Shown: one piece after another, positions 1-6,842 of the stretch
How the letters are laid out: every line of letters begins with the position of its first letter
Position numbering within the stretch: position 1 is the stretch's first letter
Origin: an uncultured Polynucleobacter sp.
GTDB lineage: Bacteria > Pseudomonadota > Gammaproteobacteria > Burkholderiales > Burkholderiaceae
NCBI GenBank assembly: GCA_937996825.1
Contig: CALKUJ010000169.1
Span: forward strand, 1 to 7,415
Direction of reading: 5' to 3'
Length of the DNA stretch: 7,415 bases
Made by a program: the position numbers and the translations under genes
Notes under the pieces: generated by a model
Database searches by the model: none
What the model was told of the DNA's origin: nothing
The model's input: only the letters and a program-made list of their open reading frames with translations

Positions 1-535
1 GCATGTGCTGACCTGGGAAGGTCACAGGAGCACCTTGGAATAAACGGAACTTATATTTGCCAGATAACTTGCCAAAAGCAATCACAGATCCTGAGAAAGT
101 GATTGCACCAACAAATGTACCGATGAACAACTCAAGACGGTTGCCTAGTGGAATTGGCTCGCCAACAGCCACGATGCCAAAAGCATGAGGCTCTGCAACT
201 GCGGCAATAGCAATACAAACCGCTGCAAGACCAATCATGCTGTGCATGAATGCCACTAACTCAGGCATTTTTGTCATTTCAACACGCTTGGCCATGATGG
301 CACCAGCACCGCCACCAATCACAAGACCTGCTAGAACATAAGCCATGCCGCCAGCTGCTGATTCTTTAGCGAGCATCATGACCAAGCCAACCGTTGTGAT
401 GATGGCAATTGCCATACCTGTCATACCAAACACATTTCCTTTGATGGAAGTGGTTGGATGAGATAAGCCCTTAAGTGCCTGAATAAAACAAATAGAGGCC
501 ACTAAATACAAAAGCGTAACGAGATTCAAGCTCAT
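1..535 (-). CDS. pntB: NAD(P) transhydrogenase subunit beta, PntB (N-terminal 178 residues; cut by the window edge)
   Basis: This is the membrane and NADP(H)-binding beta subunit of the proton-translocating transhydrogenase of the inner membrane, which uses the proton gradient to reduce NADP+ with NADH. I translated the minus strand from the ATG at 535-533. The visible part is mainly hydrophobic helices and follows E. coli PntB closely from memory: a start MSLNLVTLLYLVAS, then GLSHPTTSIKGN near residues 23-34, VEMTKMPELVAFMHSMIGLA near 85-103, and FSGSVIAFGKLSGK near 150-163. His98 corresponds to the His91 of E. coli PntB implicated in proton translocation. The C-terminal NADP(H) domain lies outside the window. 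The start overlaps the pntAb stop as ATGA (535-532) and is preceded by a strong AAGGAG site, so it is the third gene of a pntAa-pntAb-pntB operon. Confidence 0.96.
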   Translation of the reverse strand, partial: MSLNLVTLLYLVASICFIQALKGLSHPTTSIKGNVFGMTGMAIAIITTVGLVMMLAKESAAGGMAYVLAGLVIGGGAGAIMAKRVEMTKMPELVAFMHSMIGLAAVCIAIAAVAEPHAFGIVAVGEPIPLGNRLELFIGTFVGAITFSGSVIAFGKLSGKYKFRLFQGAPVTFPGQHM

Positions 536-846
536 GCTGTTTCTCCTTTTGCTTTTTTATCTTTTTTCTTAAACATTTCTAGCATGCGTCTTGTGACCAA
601 GAAGCCACCGAACACGTTAACTGCCGCTAAAGCAACAGCAATCGTGCCCATCGATTTACCAAGCGTGCCTTCCGTAAGAGCGGCAGCAAGCATGGCGCCA
701 ACGATGATGATCGCTGAAATCGCATTCGTCACAGCCATCAAAGGCGTGTGAAGCGCTGGGGTGACGTTCCATACAACGTGATAACCAACGTAAATGGCTA
801 GCACGAAGATGATGAGGTTATAAATTGTTGGGCTGATCATGTCCAT
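532..846 (-). CDS. pntAb: NAD(P) transhydrogenase subunit alpha part 2 (PntAb / PntA2), small membrane subunit
   Basis: This 104-residue hydrophobic protein is the membrane part of the transhydrogenase alpha subunit. In E. coli the same segment is fused to the C-terminus of PntA; in Rhodospirillum and many beta- and alphaproteobacteria it is a separate gene, as here. Three hydrophobic segments are visible at about residues 9-27, 38-56 and 63-86. The family-typical run HTPLMAVTNAISA lies between the first and second. The tail (from about residue 92) is lysine-rich, MFKKKDKKAKGETA, consistent with a cytoplasmic positive end. The ATG at 846-844 has an AAGGA site 7 nt upstream. It is 22 bp downstream of pntAa and overlaps pntB by 4 bp (ATGA), so the three genes are almost certainly co-transcribed. 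Confidence 0.95.
   Translation of the reverse strand: MDMISPTIYNLIIFVLAIYVGYHVVWNVTPALHTPLMAVTNAISAIIIVGAMLAAALTEGTLGKSMGTIAVALAAVNVFGGFLVTRRMLEMFKKKDKKAKGETA
543..548 (-). promoter_or_regulatory. Ribosome-binding site of pntB
   Basis: AAGGAG on the minus strand, 7 nt before the ATG at 535. It lies inside the end of pntAb and confirms the pntB start that overlaps the pntAb stop codon. It is the best Shine-Dalgarno match in this operon, which would suit a large subunit needed in stoichiometric amounts (inference). Confidence 0.8.
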
Positions 847-868
847 GATTTTTTCCTTGTAATTCTTC

Positions 869-2002
869 TTATGCGTTCTGACGAAGAACTTGACCGTTTT
901 GACACATCAAGCAAGCTGTCACGATGTCATCATCAGTTGGAATAGCAAGAGCTGCTTCCTTGTTAACGATGAGTTTCATGAAATCTAAAAGGTTGCGTGC
1001 GTAAAGAGCTGAGGCATCTGCTGCAACCATGCTGGCGAGGTTGGTGTAGCCGACCAATTTAACGCCATGCTTCACAACCACTTTGTCGGCTTCTGTGAGT
1101 GGGCAGTTACCACCACCGTTGTCACCTTTACCGGCTGCCAAATCGATCACCACTGAACCCGGTTTCATTTGCGCAACAGTTTCTGAGTGCAATAAGGTTG
1201 GCGCTTTACGACCTGGAATCAAAGCAGTTGCGATCACGATATCTGCTTGCTTGGCACGTTCAGCAACCAATGCTGCTTGACGTTGCATCCAAGAGGCTGG
1301 CATTGGGCGAGCATAACCGCCAACACCTTGAGCAATTTCACGTTCTTCCTCTGTTTCATAAGGCACATCAACAAACTTTGCACCCAATGACTCAATTTGT
1401 TCTTTTGCCGCTGGACGAACATCAGAAGCTTCAATCACTGCGCCTAAGCGCTTCGCAGTTGCAATGGCTTGCAAACCAGCAACACCGGCACCAAGAATCA
1501 ATACACGAGCCGCTTTGACTGTTCCAGCAGCTGTCATCAACATCGGCATGAAGCGTTGGTATTCATTGGCAGCAACCATGACAGCTTTGTAACCAGCAAT
1601 GTTGGCTTGAGATGACAAAACATCCAAGCTTTGAGCTCTGGTCGTTCTTGGAGCTGCTTCAAGTGCAAAGGCAGTGATACCTTTGGCAGCCATAGCAGCA
1701 TTATTGGCATTATCAAATGGATCAAGCATGCCTAATAAGACGGCGTTAGATTTCATTTGAGCTAACTCATTGGCATCTGGTGCTCTGACTTTAAGGACAA
1801 TGTCAGCACCAAGGGCGTCAGCAGCAGAACCGATGCTTGCGCCTACCGCTTCATAAGCAGAATCTGGTTGGCTACTTGCCACACCAGCATTATTTTGAAC
1901 TATGACTGTGTGACCTTGACTGATGAATTTCTTCACTGTTTCAGGTGTTGCAGCAACGCGCGTTTCATTCGCCCGCGTCTCTAAGGGCACGCCAATGCGC
2001 AT
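869..2002 (-). CDS. pntAa: NAD(P) transhydrogenase subunit alpha part 1 (PntAa / PntA1), NAD(H)-binding
   Basis: This 377-residue soluble subunit (domain I) binds NAD(H) and passes hydride to NADP+ held by PntB on the cytoplasmic face of the membrane. The N-terminus MRIGVPLETRANETRVAATPE is typical of the alanine dehydrogenase/PntA N-terminal domain. The stretch PRTTRAQSLDVLSSQANIAG (residues 118-137) holds the RQD-loop residues: R119, Q124 and D127 have the same spacing as the hydride-transfer residues Arg127, Gln132 and Asp135 of the R. rubrum enzyme. A Rossmann motif GAGVAG is at 171-176, followed by D194, and GKGDNGGGNCPLTE lies in the second half. The protein ends with no membrane helices, showing the alpha subunit is split. 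The ATG at 2002 has an AGGGAG site about 6 nt upstream. It is the first gene of the minus-strand operon. Confidence 0.96.
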   Translation of the reverse strand: MRIGVPLETRANETRVAATPETVKKFISQGHTVIVQNNAGVASSQPDSAYEAVGASIGSAADALGADIVLKVRAPDANELAQMKSNAVLLGMLDPFDNANNAAMAAKGITAFALEAAPRTTRAQSLDVLSSQANIAGYKAVMVAANEYQRFMPMLMTAAGTVKAARVLILGAGVAGLQAIATAKRLGAVIEASDVRPAAKEQIESLGAKFVDVPYETEEEREIAQGVGGYARPMPASWMQRQAALVAERAKQADIVIATALIPGRKAPTLLHSETVAQMKPGSVVIDLAAGKGDNGGGNCPLTEADKVVVKHGVKLVGYTNLASMVAADASALYARNLLDFMKLIVNKEAALAIPTDDDIVTACLMCQNGQVLRQNA

Positions 2003-2144
2003 GGGATTCTCCCTATTATTGTAAAAAGTTTAAGATTACCCTAATTTTCAGGGTTTTCTGATCAAATTGACCCTCCATTTTATGTTTTTTTGGTCATTTA
2101 GTGTTTTATCCTAACTTTACGAGTAATTTATTTTGACGATACCG
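2003..2144. promoter_or_regulatory. Divergent intergenic region between pntAa and mnmA
   Basis: This AT-rich 142-bp spacer must carry the promoters for the minus-strand pnt operon and plus-strand mnmA. On the minus strand, TACAAT (5 of 6 matches to a -10 box) lies close to the pntAa ribosome-binding site, which would give a very short leader. A second minus-strand candidate, TAAAAT, lies near 2077-2082. On the plus strand TTGACC (2067-2072) resembles a -35 box, but no good -10 follows at 16-18 nt. A short inverted repeat ACCCT-N7-AGGGT (2038-2054) is the only symmetrical element of note. No promoter can be assigned with confidence, and no terminator-like hairpin with a T-run is seen. Confidence 0.35.
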
Positions 2145-3269
2145 ATGAACTTCCCTGCGTTTGACACAAGCTTTTTGGAAGCGGCCCCAGTTTTGCCACC
2201 CGCCACTGTTGTGATTGGGATGTCTGGCGGGGTTGACTCATCTGTAGCAGCTTGGATTTTGAAACAGCAGGGATATCACGTGGTTGGTCTTTTCATGAAA
2301 AATTGGGAAGACGATGACAACAGTGAATTTTGTTCTTCACGCCAGGATTGGTTAGATGTTGTCTCGGTAGCTGATTTAATTGGGATTGATGTTGAGGCAG
2401 TTAACTTTGCCGCTGAGTACAAGGATCGCGTATTTGCTGAATTCTTGAGGGAATACTCCGCAGGCAGAACTCCCAATCCAGATGTTCTGTGTAATGCGGA
2501 AATTAAGTTCAAAGCTTTTTTGGATCACGCTATCAGCTTGGGAGCGCAAGCGATTGCAACGGGACATTACGCAAAAACAGCAAGATCTGATGATGGCGTG
2601 CATTTGCTAAAAGCGATTGATGACACCAAAGACCAAAGTTATTTCTTATATCGTTTGACCCAACAGCAATTGAGTCATGTCATTTTCCCTTTGGGTGGTA
2701 TTAGAAAATCCATGGTCAGAGAAATTGCTGAAATGATTGGTTTACCTAATGCCAAGAAAAAAGATTCAACAGGTATTTGCTTTATTGGCGAAAGACCATT
2801 TAGAGATTTCTTGAATCGCTATTTGCCGAATAAGCCAGGCCCAATTAAGACAGAGGATGGGAAGGTGATTGGCGAGCACATCGGTTTGGCGTTTTATACC
2901 CTTGGACAAAGAAAAGGTATCGGCATGGGTGGTAGCAAGGATGGCAGTGGTGACCCATGGTTCGTGGCTAAAAAAGACATGGCCAACAATTCGCTTTACA
3001 TTGTTCAAGGGCATGAGCACCCTTGGTTGTTAAACAAGGTTTTACAAACATCTCAAACCAGTTGGACCTTTGATTATTTGCCAGCCACAAAAAATTACAC
3101 CGCAAAAACAAGGTACAGACAATCAGATGCGCCCTGTCAATTAAAGCAGGTCTCTGCGGACAGTTTCACGCTTGAGTTTGATCAGGCTCAGTGGGCTGTA
3201 ACGCCGGGTCAGTCAGCTGTTTTGTATGACGGTGAGCGCTGCTTGGGCGGTGGAATCATCACCGCTTAA
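2145..3269 (+). CDS. mnmA: tRNA-specific 2-thiouridylase MnmA
   Basis: MnmA adenylates and thiolates U34 in the anticodon wobble position of tRNA Lys, Glu and Gln, making the s2U part of mnm5s2U, with sulfur relayed from the Tus proteins in the cytoplasm. Numbered from the ATG at 2145 (374 residues), the PP-loop GMSGGVDSS is at 25-33, the FMKNWEDDD segment follows at about 50-58, and the two catalytic cysteines are Cys116 (in NPDVLCNAEIKF) and Cys212 (in STGICFIGER). ATGHY, KDQSYFLY, YTLGQRKG and the C-terminal TPGQSAVLYDGERCLGGGII are all intact. Length fits the family (about 360-375). An in-frame TTG at 2133 would add four residues. Neither start has a convincing Shine-Dalgarno sequence, and ATG is preferred as the commoner codon. 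The gene converges on the GST gene 11 bp downstream. Confidence 0.96.
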   Translation: MNFPAFDTSFLEAAPVLPPATVVIGMSGGVDSSVAAWILKQQGYHVVGLFMKNWEDDDNSEFCSSRQDWLDVVSVADLIGIDVEAVNFAAEYKDRVFAEFLREYSAGRTPNPDVLCNAEIKFKAFLDHAISLGAQAIATGHYAKTARSDDGVHLLKAIDDTKDQSYFLYRLTQQQLSHVIFPLGGIRKSMVREIAEMIGLPNAKKKDSTGICFIGERPFRDFLNRYLPNKPGPIKTEDGKVIGEHIGLAFYTLGQRKGIGMGGSKDGSGDPWFVAKKDMANNSLYIVQGHEHPWLLNKVLQTSQTSWTFDYLPATKNYTAKTRYRQSDAPCQLKQVSADSFTLEFDQAQWAVTPGQSAVLYDGERCLGGGIITA

Positions 3270-3280
3270 AACAGCATCAC

Positions 3281-3892
3281 TTATTGTGGTGGCGCCGTAT
3301 TTGCAAAAGAAGGGCGTGACATCAACTTTTTATAAAGTCGATTCAAATTTGGGTAAGACGCCTGCCATTGAATATTTGGAAATCTAAAAATCAAATAATC
3401 TAAGGCGCAGCCCACTGCAATATCAGCCAAAGTCATCTGATTACCAAAACACCATTCAGATTCCCCCAAGCCATTAGACATTGCTTTGAGTGATACATCC
3501 ACTTTAAGGAGTTGGCGGTCTATCCAGGCTTGGCTCTTTTGCTCATCTGGTCTCCAAGTTGCTTCTAATCTTGCAAGAACAGAGGCATCCAAAATGCCAT
3601 CAGCCAAAGCTTCCCATGTTTTAACCGCGGCTTTTTCTTTGCCTGATGATGGGATCAATTTGTTCACGGGACTCAATGTGTCCGCGTATTCAACGATCAC
3701 ACGGGAGTCAAACATGGCTCCACCATCATCCATGACCAAGCAAGGAACTTTCCCAAGGGGGTTGGATTCCATGATTTTGGTGTCTTGGCTCCACACATTC
3801 TCTTGAATGAGTGGAACTTCAATTTTCTTTTCGGCAAAAACAATTCTTGCTTTGCGAACGTAGGGGCTGGTAAGTGATCCAATTAATTTCAT
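3281..3892 (-). CDS. Glutathione S-transferase family protein, YibF-like
   Basis: This 203-residue cytoplasmic protein has the two-domain GST layout. The N-terminal thioredoxin-like domain (about 1-75) begins MKLIGSLTSPYVRKARIV, with Ser9-Pro10 at the position of the catalytic residue. NPLGKVPCLV (44-53) holds the cis-proline Pro50, and FDSRVIVEY (61-69) is the glutathione gamma-glutamyl binding turn. The helical C-terminal domain includes MTLADIAVGCALDYLIFRFP and ends in PSFANTAPPQ. Both ends closely resemble E. coli YibF as I remember it. It lacks the Cys10 of beta-class GSTs, so a serine-type thiol site is likely. The substrate cannot be read from sequence; conjugation, reduction or a non-enzymatic role are all possible. 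No clear Shine-Dalgarno sequence precedes the ATG at 3892. It is divergent from purB. Confidence 0.9.
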   Translation of the reverse strand: MKLIGSLTSPYVRKARIVFAEKKIEVPLIQENVWSQDTKIMESNPLGKVPCLVMDDGGAMFDSRVIVEYADTLSPVNKLIPSSGKEKAAVKTWEALADGILDASVLARLEATWRPDEQKSQAWIDRQLLKVDVSLKAMSNGLGESEWCFGNQMTLADIAVGCALDYLIFRFPNIQWQASYPNLNRLYKKLMSRPSFANTAPPQ

Positions 3893-3969
3893 GCCATAAG
3901 TATAGCTATTTAGGGTTATCCCTTCAGAAGGACTAAAATCATGTTTTCGATGCTTTTTAGGAATTAGCT
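3893..3969. promoter_or_regulatory. Divergent promoter region between the GST gene and purB
   Basis: This 77-bp spacer has to serve both genes. On the plus strand TAAAAT (3934-3939, 5 of 6 -10 matches) would start purB mRNA near 3946, leaving a leader of about 24 nt that includes the AGGA site. On the minus strand TATACT (5 of 6 -10 matches, about 3899-3904) lies only 9 nt from the GST ATG and would place transcription initiation at or next to the start codon. The -35 regions of both are poor. A small inverted repeat AGGG-TTAT-CCCT (3912-3923) lies between the two promoters. I see no sequence I can call a PurR operator. Confidence 0.4.
3959..3962 (+). promoter_or_regulatory. Ribosome-binding site of purB
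   Basis: AGGA, 7 nt before the GTG at 3970. It supports that GTG as the purB start, since no in-frame ATG lies between it and the conserved N-terminal LSPLDGRY segment. Confidence 0.65.
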
Positions 3970-5349
3970 GTGACTACTCAACTATCTACATTAAGTGCTT
4001 TATCCCCTTTGGATGGCCGTTACGCTTCAAAAACAGACGGTTTGCGCCCTTGGTTATCAGAGGCTGCGTTTATGAAGCAGCGTGTTCAGGTAGAGGTACA
4101 CTGGTTGATTGCCTTATCTCAGGCCAAATTGCCTGACTTTCCAAGCTTTAGTACGAATGCCGAAGCTGTTTTATTGAAATTGGTGACGGATTTTTCTGAT
4201 TCAGATGCAGAAAGAATCAAAGCCATTGAAGCCGTGACCAATCACGACGTGAAAGCGGTTGAGTATTGGATGAAGGAAAAAGTTGTTGGTCATGCTGAAT
4301 TGGAAAAGGCCAGTGAATTCATTCACTTTGCTTGTACATCAGAAGATATCAACAACACATCTCATGGTTTGATGTTGAAGGGTGCTCGTCAAGAAGTTCT
4401 CTTACCTAAACTCCGTGAGCTTTTATCAGCTCTGACAAATTTAGCTGTCATCAACGCTGATGTACCGATGTTGTCTCGAACACACGGGCAGCCGGCCTCC
4501 CCAACAACTTTGGGTAAAGAAATGGCGAACGTTGCCATGCGTTTACAAAGAGCCATTACAAATATTGAAAAAGTACCTCTGCTTGGAAAAATGAACGGTG
4601 CTGTTGGTAACTACAACGCTCACTTGTCTGCATACCCAGATGTGGATTGGGAAAAGTTTTCAAAAGAAGTGGTGGAGAAGCGTTTGGGTTTGGAGTTCAA
4701 TCCATACACCATTCAAATCGAGCCACATGACTACATGGCTGAATTGTTCGATGCGATTGCCAGAGCTAACACAATTTTGTTGGACATGAACCGCGATATT
4801 TGGGGTTACATCTCAGTTGGTTACTTCAAACAAAAAACCAAAGCAGGTGAAATCGGTTCATCTACCATGCCTCACAAAGTCAACCCAATTGATTTTGAAA
4901 ACTCAGAAGGTAACTTAGGCATTGCTAATGCACTTTTAAAACATTTGTCAGAAAAATTGCCTGTCTCACGTTGGCAAAGAGACTTAACTGATTCTACAGT
5001 TTTGCGTAATTTAGGTACTGCCTTGGGTCATAGTTTGTTGGCCTATGACAGTGCGCTAAAAGGTTTAGGTAAATTAGAAACCAATCCTGAGCGTTTGGCT
5101 GAAGATCTGAACAATTGTTGGGAAGTGTTGGCTGAGCCAGTGCAAACTGTGATGCGTCGTTTTGGCGTGCCTAATCCTTATGAGCAGTTGAAAGAATTGA
5201 CCAGAGGTAAGGGCATCACTCCTGAAGGTTTGAGAAGCTTCATCCAAGGTTTGGCAATTCCTGATGATGCCAAAAAACTTCTTCTAGAAATGACACCTGC
5301 CTCTTATATCGGTAAAGCAACAGAATTAGCCAAACGTCTCAAAAAATAA
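3970..5349 (+). CDS. purB: Adenylosuccinate lyase PurB
   Basis: PurB is a cytoplasmic enzyme acting twice in purine synthesis: it cleaves SAICAR to AICAR and adenylosuccinate to AMP, releasing fumarate each time. The 459-residue protein has the fumarase/aspartase superfamily layout of the long E. coli-type PurB (about 456). LSPLDGRY is at 11-18; TSEDINNTSHG lies near 117-127; SRTHGQPASPTTLGKE starts at 169 with the general-acid His172; and GSSTMPHKVNP (296-306) is the mobile signature loop with the catalytic serine. RWQRDLTDSTVLRNLG follows. Nothing is truncated. The start is GTG with an AGGA site 7 nt upstream. It is followed without a gap by waaA. Confidence 0.97.
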   Translation: MTTQLSTLSALSPLDGRYASKTDGLRPWLSEAAFMKQRVQVEVHWLIALSQAKLPDFPSFSTNAEAVLLKLVTDFSDSDAERIKAIEAVTNHDVKAVEYWMKEKVVGHAELEKASEFIHFACTSEDINNTSHGLMLKGARQEVLLPKLRELLSALTNLAVINADVPMLSRTHGQPASPTTLGKEMANVAMRLQRAITNIEKVPLLGKMNGAVGNYNAHLSAYPDVDWEKFSKEVVEKRLGLEFNPYTIQIEPHDYMAELFDAIARANTILLDMNRDIWGYISVGYFKQKTKAGEIGSSTMPHKVNPIDFENSEGNLGIANALLKHLSEKLPVSRWQRDLTDSTVLRNLGTALGHSLLAYDSALKGLGKLETNPERLAEDLNNCWEVLAEPVQTVMRRFGVPNPYEQLKELTRGKGITPEGLRSFIQGLAIPDDAKKLLLEMTPASYIGKATELAKRLKK

Positions 5350-6689
5350 TGACGTCGATTGGTCATGCCCCCATGAAGATCAGTCATCGATTGATGATGG
5401 GGCTTTACCAATTATTTTGGTATCTGGCATTACCGCTGGCTCTTGCCCGTCTCTTTTGGAAGGGTAGGTTGCAGCATGGCTACAGAGAGCATATCAACGA
5501 GCGCTTAGGCATGTCTTGGCCCATCAGCGGTGCAACCCCGCGTATTTGGGTGCATGCAGTTTCAGTGGGTGAAACAAGAGCCGCTGAACCTTTGATCAAT
5601 GCCTTGATTCAGGGCGGTGAAAAGATCTTATTGACTCACATGACGCCTACTGGAAGAGATACTGGGCGCCAGTTGTTTGCAGAGCACATAGCTTCTGGTG
5701 AACTGGTGCAAAGCTATCTTCCATATGACACTCATTGGGCAGTTAATTCGTTTTACCGATACTTTTCAATCAAGGTTGGATTGATCATGGAAACAGAGGT
5801 GTGGCCACGATTGATTTTGTCTGCTCGTCAAAAGTCTTTACCGATCATCCTCATCAATGCCAGATTATCTGAGCGCAGTGCTCGACGCATTAGTCGTTTT
5901 TCAAACTTTGCTCAATTGATTTATCAGTCTTTCACCAAAATCTTGGCTCAAACAAATTTAGATGCAAAGCGCTATGTCTCTTTAGGCTTGAGTAATGTGA
6001 TGGTGACGGGTAATTTGAAATTTGATGTCATGCCCAATTCTGAACAGATAGAACATGCTTTAAGTCTCAAGAAAAAACAAAGCCAAGAGATTCAAGTTGT
6101 CTGTGCTGCAAGCACCAGAGATGGTGAAGAACCATTGATCATAGAAGCATGGCAAAGATTTCTTAAGGCCAAAGAAAAGCCAAATGATTTCTGCTTATTC
6201 ATTGTGCCAAGACATCCACAGCGATTTGATGATGTGTTCACTCAATTGCAGTCAAGCTTTCCCAAGGTTTTGCGTCGCTCAAGTATGAATGATCAAGAGT
6301 TTTCTGAGGCCATCAATCATGGCGCAGTGATACTTGGCGATTCAATGGGAGAAATGAATTTTTATTACGCCTTGTCTGACATTGTGATCATGGGCGGAAG
6401 TTTGTTGCCGCTGGGTGGTCAAAATTTCATTGAAGCATGTGCCTTGGGTCGACCAATTATTTTGGGAGAGCACACTTTTAATTTTCAACAGGCCAGTGCA
6501 GATGTGATTGATGCCAGAGCTGCCATTCGAATCACCGATATTGATGATTTAGTGAAAGCCATGGATTTGTTGTTGACCAATCATCAAGTCAAAGAAGAAA
6601 TGAGCACAAATGCTCTAGATTTCGCCAATCAACACACTGGCGCTACTAAAAAGATTGTCGCTGTTATTCAGCAAACTCTTGCGGCTTGA
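5349..6689 (+). CDS. waaA: 3-deoxy-D-manno-octulosonic acid (Kdo) transferase WaaA
   Basis: WaaA transfers Kdo from CMP-Kdo to lipid IVA at the cytoplasmic face of the inner membrane, starting the lipopolysaccharide inner core. The 446-residue protein has an N-terminal membrane anchor (about 16-37, LYQLFWYLALPLALARLFW) and two GT-B halves. VSVGETRAA carries the catalytic Glu75; TMTPTGR-like HMTPTGR is at 97-103; IMETEVWP at 146-153; VPRHPQRF from 286; GDSMGE at 330-335; GGS at 349-351; and HTFNF from 375. All match E. coli WaaA (425 residues) as remembered. Whether it adds one or two Kdo units cannot be told. The ATG at 5349 overlaps the purB stop (TAATG) with no Shine-Dalgarno sequence, suggesting translational coupling. 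Later in-frame ATGs at 5373 and 5394/5397 are possible; the last fits the E. coli N-terminus best. Confidence 0.96.
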   Translation: MTSIGHAPMKISHRLMMGLYQLFWYLALPLALARLFWKGRLQHGYREHINERLGMSWPISGATPRIWVHAVSVGETRAAEPLINALIQGGEKILLTHMTPTGRDTGRQLFAEHIASGELVQSYLPYDTHWAVNSFYRYFSIKVGLIMETEVWPRLILSARQKSLPIILINARLSERSARRISRFSNFAQLIYQSFTKILAQTNLDAKRYVSLGLSNVMVTGNLKFDVMPNSEQIEHALSLKKKQSQEIQVVCAASTRDGEEPLIIEAWQRFLKAKEKPNDFCLFIVPRHPQRFDDVFTQLQSSFPKVLRRSSMNDQEFSEAINHGAVILGDSMGEMNFYYALSDIVIMGGSLLPLGGQNFIEACALGRPIILGEHTFNFQQASADVIDARAAIRITDIDDLVKAMDLLLTNHQVKEEMSTNALDFANQHTGATKKIVAVIQQTLAA

Positions 6690-6771
6690 TCAAATTGAAT
6701 GCCATCTAGGCCCAAATGAAGATCCCACCAGTTTGTCTTTTCGAAGCTTGTTTGCTCTGAAAGCCCTTTAA

Positions 6772-6801
6772 TTGCTGGATTAATTCCCTATTGTTTATAA
6801 G
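6772..6801 (+). promoter_or_regulatory. Candidate promoter for the riboswitch-terC transcript
   Basis: TTGCTG (6772-6777) and TATAAG (6796-6801, 5 of 6 -10 matches) are 18 nt apart. This would start transcription near 6808, giving a leader of roughly 155 nt that contains the whole aptamer. An alternative -10 is TAGAAT (6829-6834), which would start very close to the aptamer but has no good -35. This is a visual match only; the -35 is weak (3 of 6). Confidence 0.35.
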
Positions 6802-6830
6802 GTTTAATGGTTAATCCCATTGTTTCTATA
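6780..6830 (+). repeat. Two imperfect 20-bp direct repeats upstream of the riboswitch
   Basis: Copy 1 is 6780-6799 and copy 2 is 6811-6830, 31 bp apart start to start. Both read TTAAT, then CCC, ATTGTTT and ATA, with small insertions: copy 1 has extra T bases around CCC, and copy 2 has an extra CT before ATA. Each ends in a -10-like hexamer (TATAAG and TATAGA). Between them AATGG (6806-6810) and CCATT (6817-6821) form a short inverted repeat. This may be a duplicated promoter or paired binding sites for a regulator, or chance in AT-rich DNA. Confidence 0.45.
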
Positions 6831-6842
6831 GAATCCCTCAAA

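Larger units (their letters stand above)
6690..6842. other. Intergenic stretch upstream of the riboswitch
   Basis: This is the first part of the 275-bp gap after waaA. I find no convincing intrinsic terminator for purB-waaA: the only candidate pairing, GCTT with AAGC around 6755-6770, is too weak. The stretch 6716-6760 could encode 14 residues from an ATG, but there is no ribosome-binding site and nothing recognisable. From 6772 on it becomes AT-rich and carries the probable promoter and two imperfect direct repeats, listed separately. Confidence 0.5.

Noticed and set aside
1099..1518. Plus-strand open frame of 139 codons inside pntAa
   Set aside because: It is antisense to the conserved pntAa coding region, has no ribosome-binding site, and its product has no recognisable motif.
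2059..2070. The 12-mer TGATCAAATTGA occurs here and again at 6687-6698
   Set aside because: One shared 12-mer in 7.4 kb of AT-rich DNA is expected by chance, and the second copy overlaps the waaA stop codon.
3247..3265. Perfect 6-bp hairpin GCGGTG-N7-CACCGC at the end of mnmA as a bidirectional terminator with the convergent GST gene
   Set aside because: It lies inside the conserved GGGII coding end of mnmA, and neither strand has a T-run after it, so it does not look like an intrinsic terminator.
6716..6760. Possible 14-codon leader peptide after waaA
   Set aside because: There is no ribosome-binding site, no amino-acid bias suggesting attenuation, and it lies upstream of the likely promoter.
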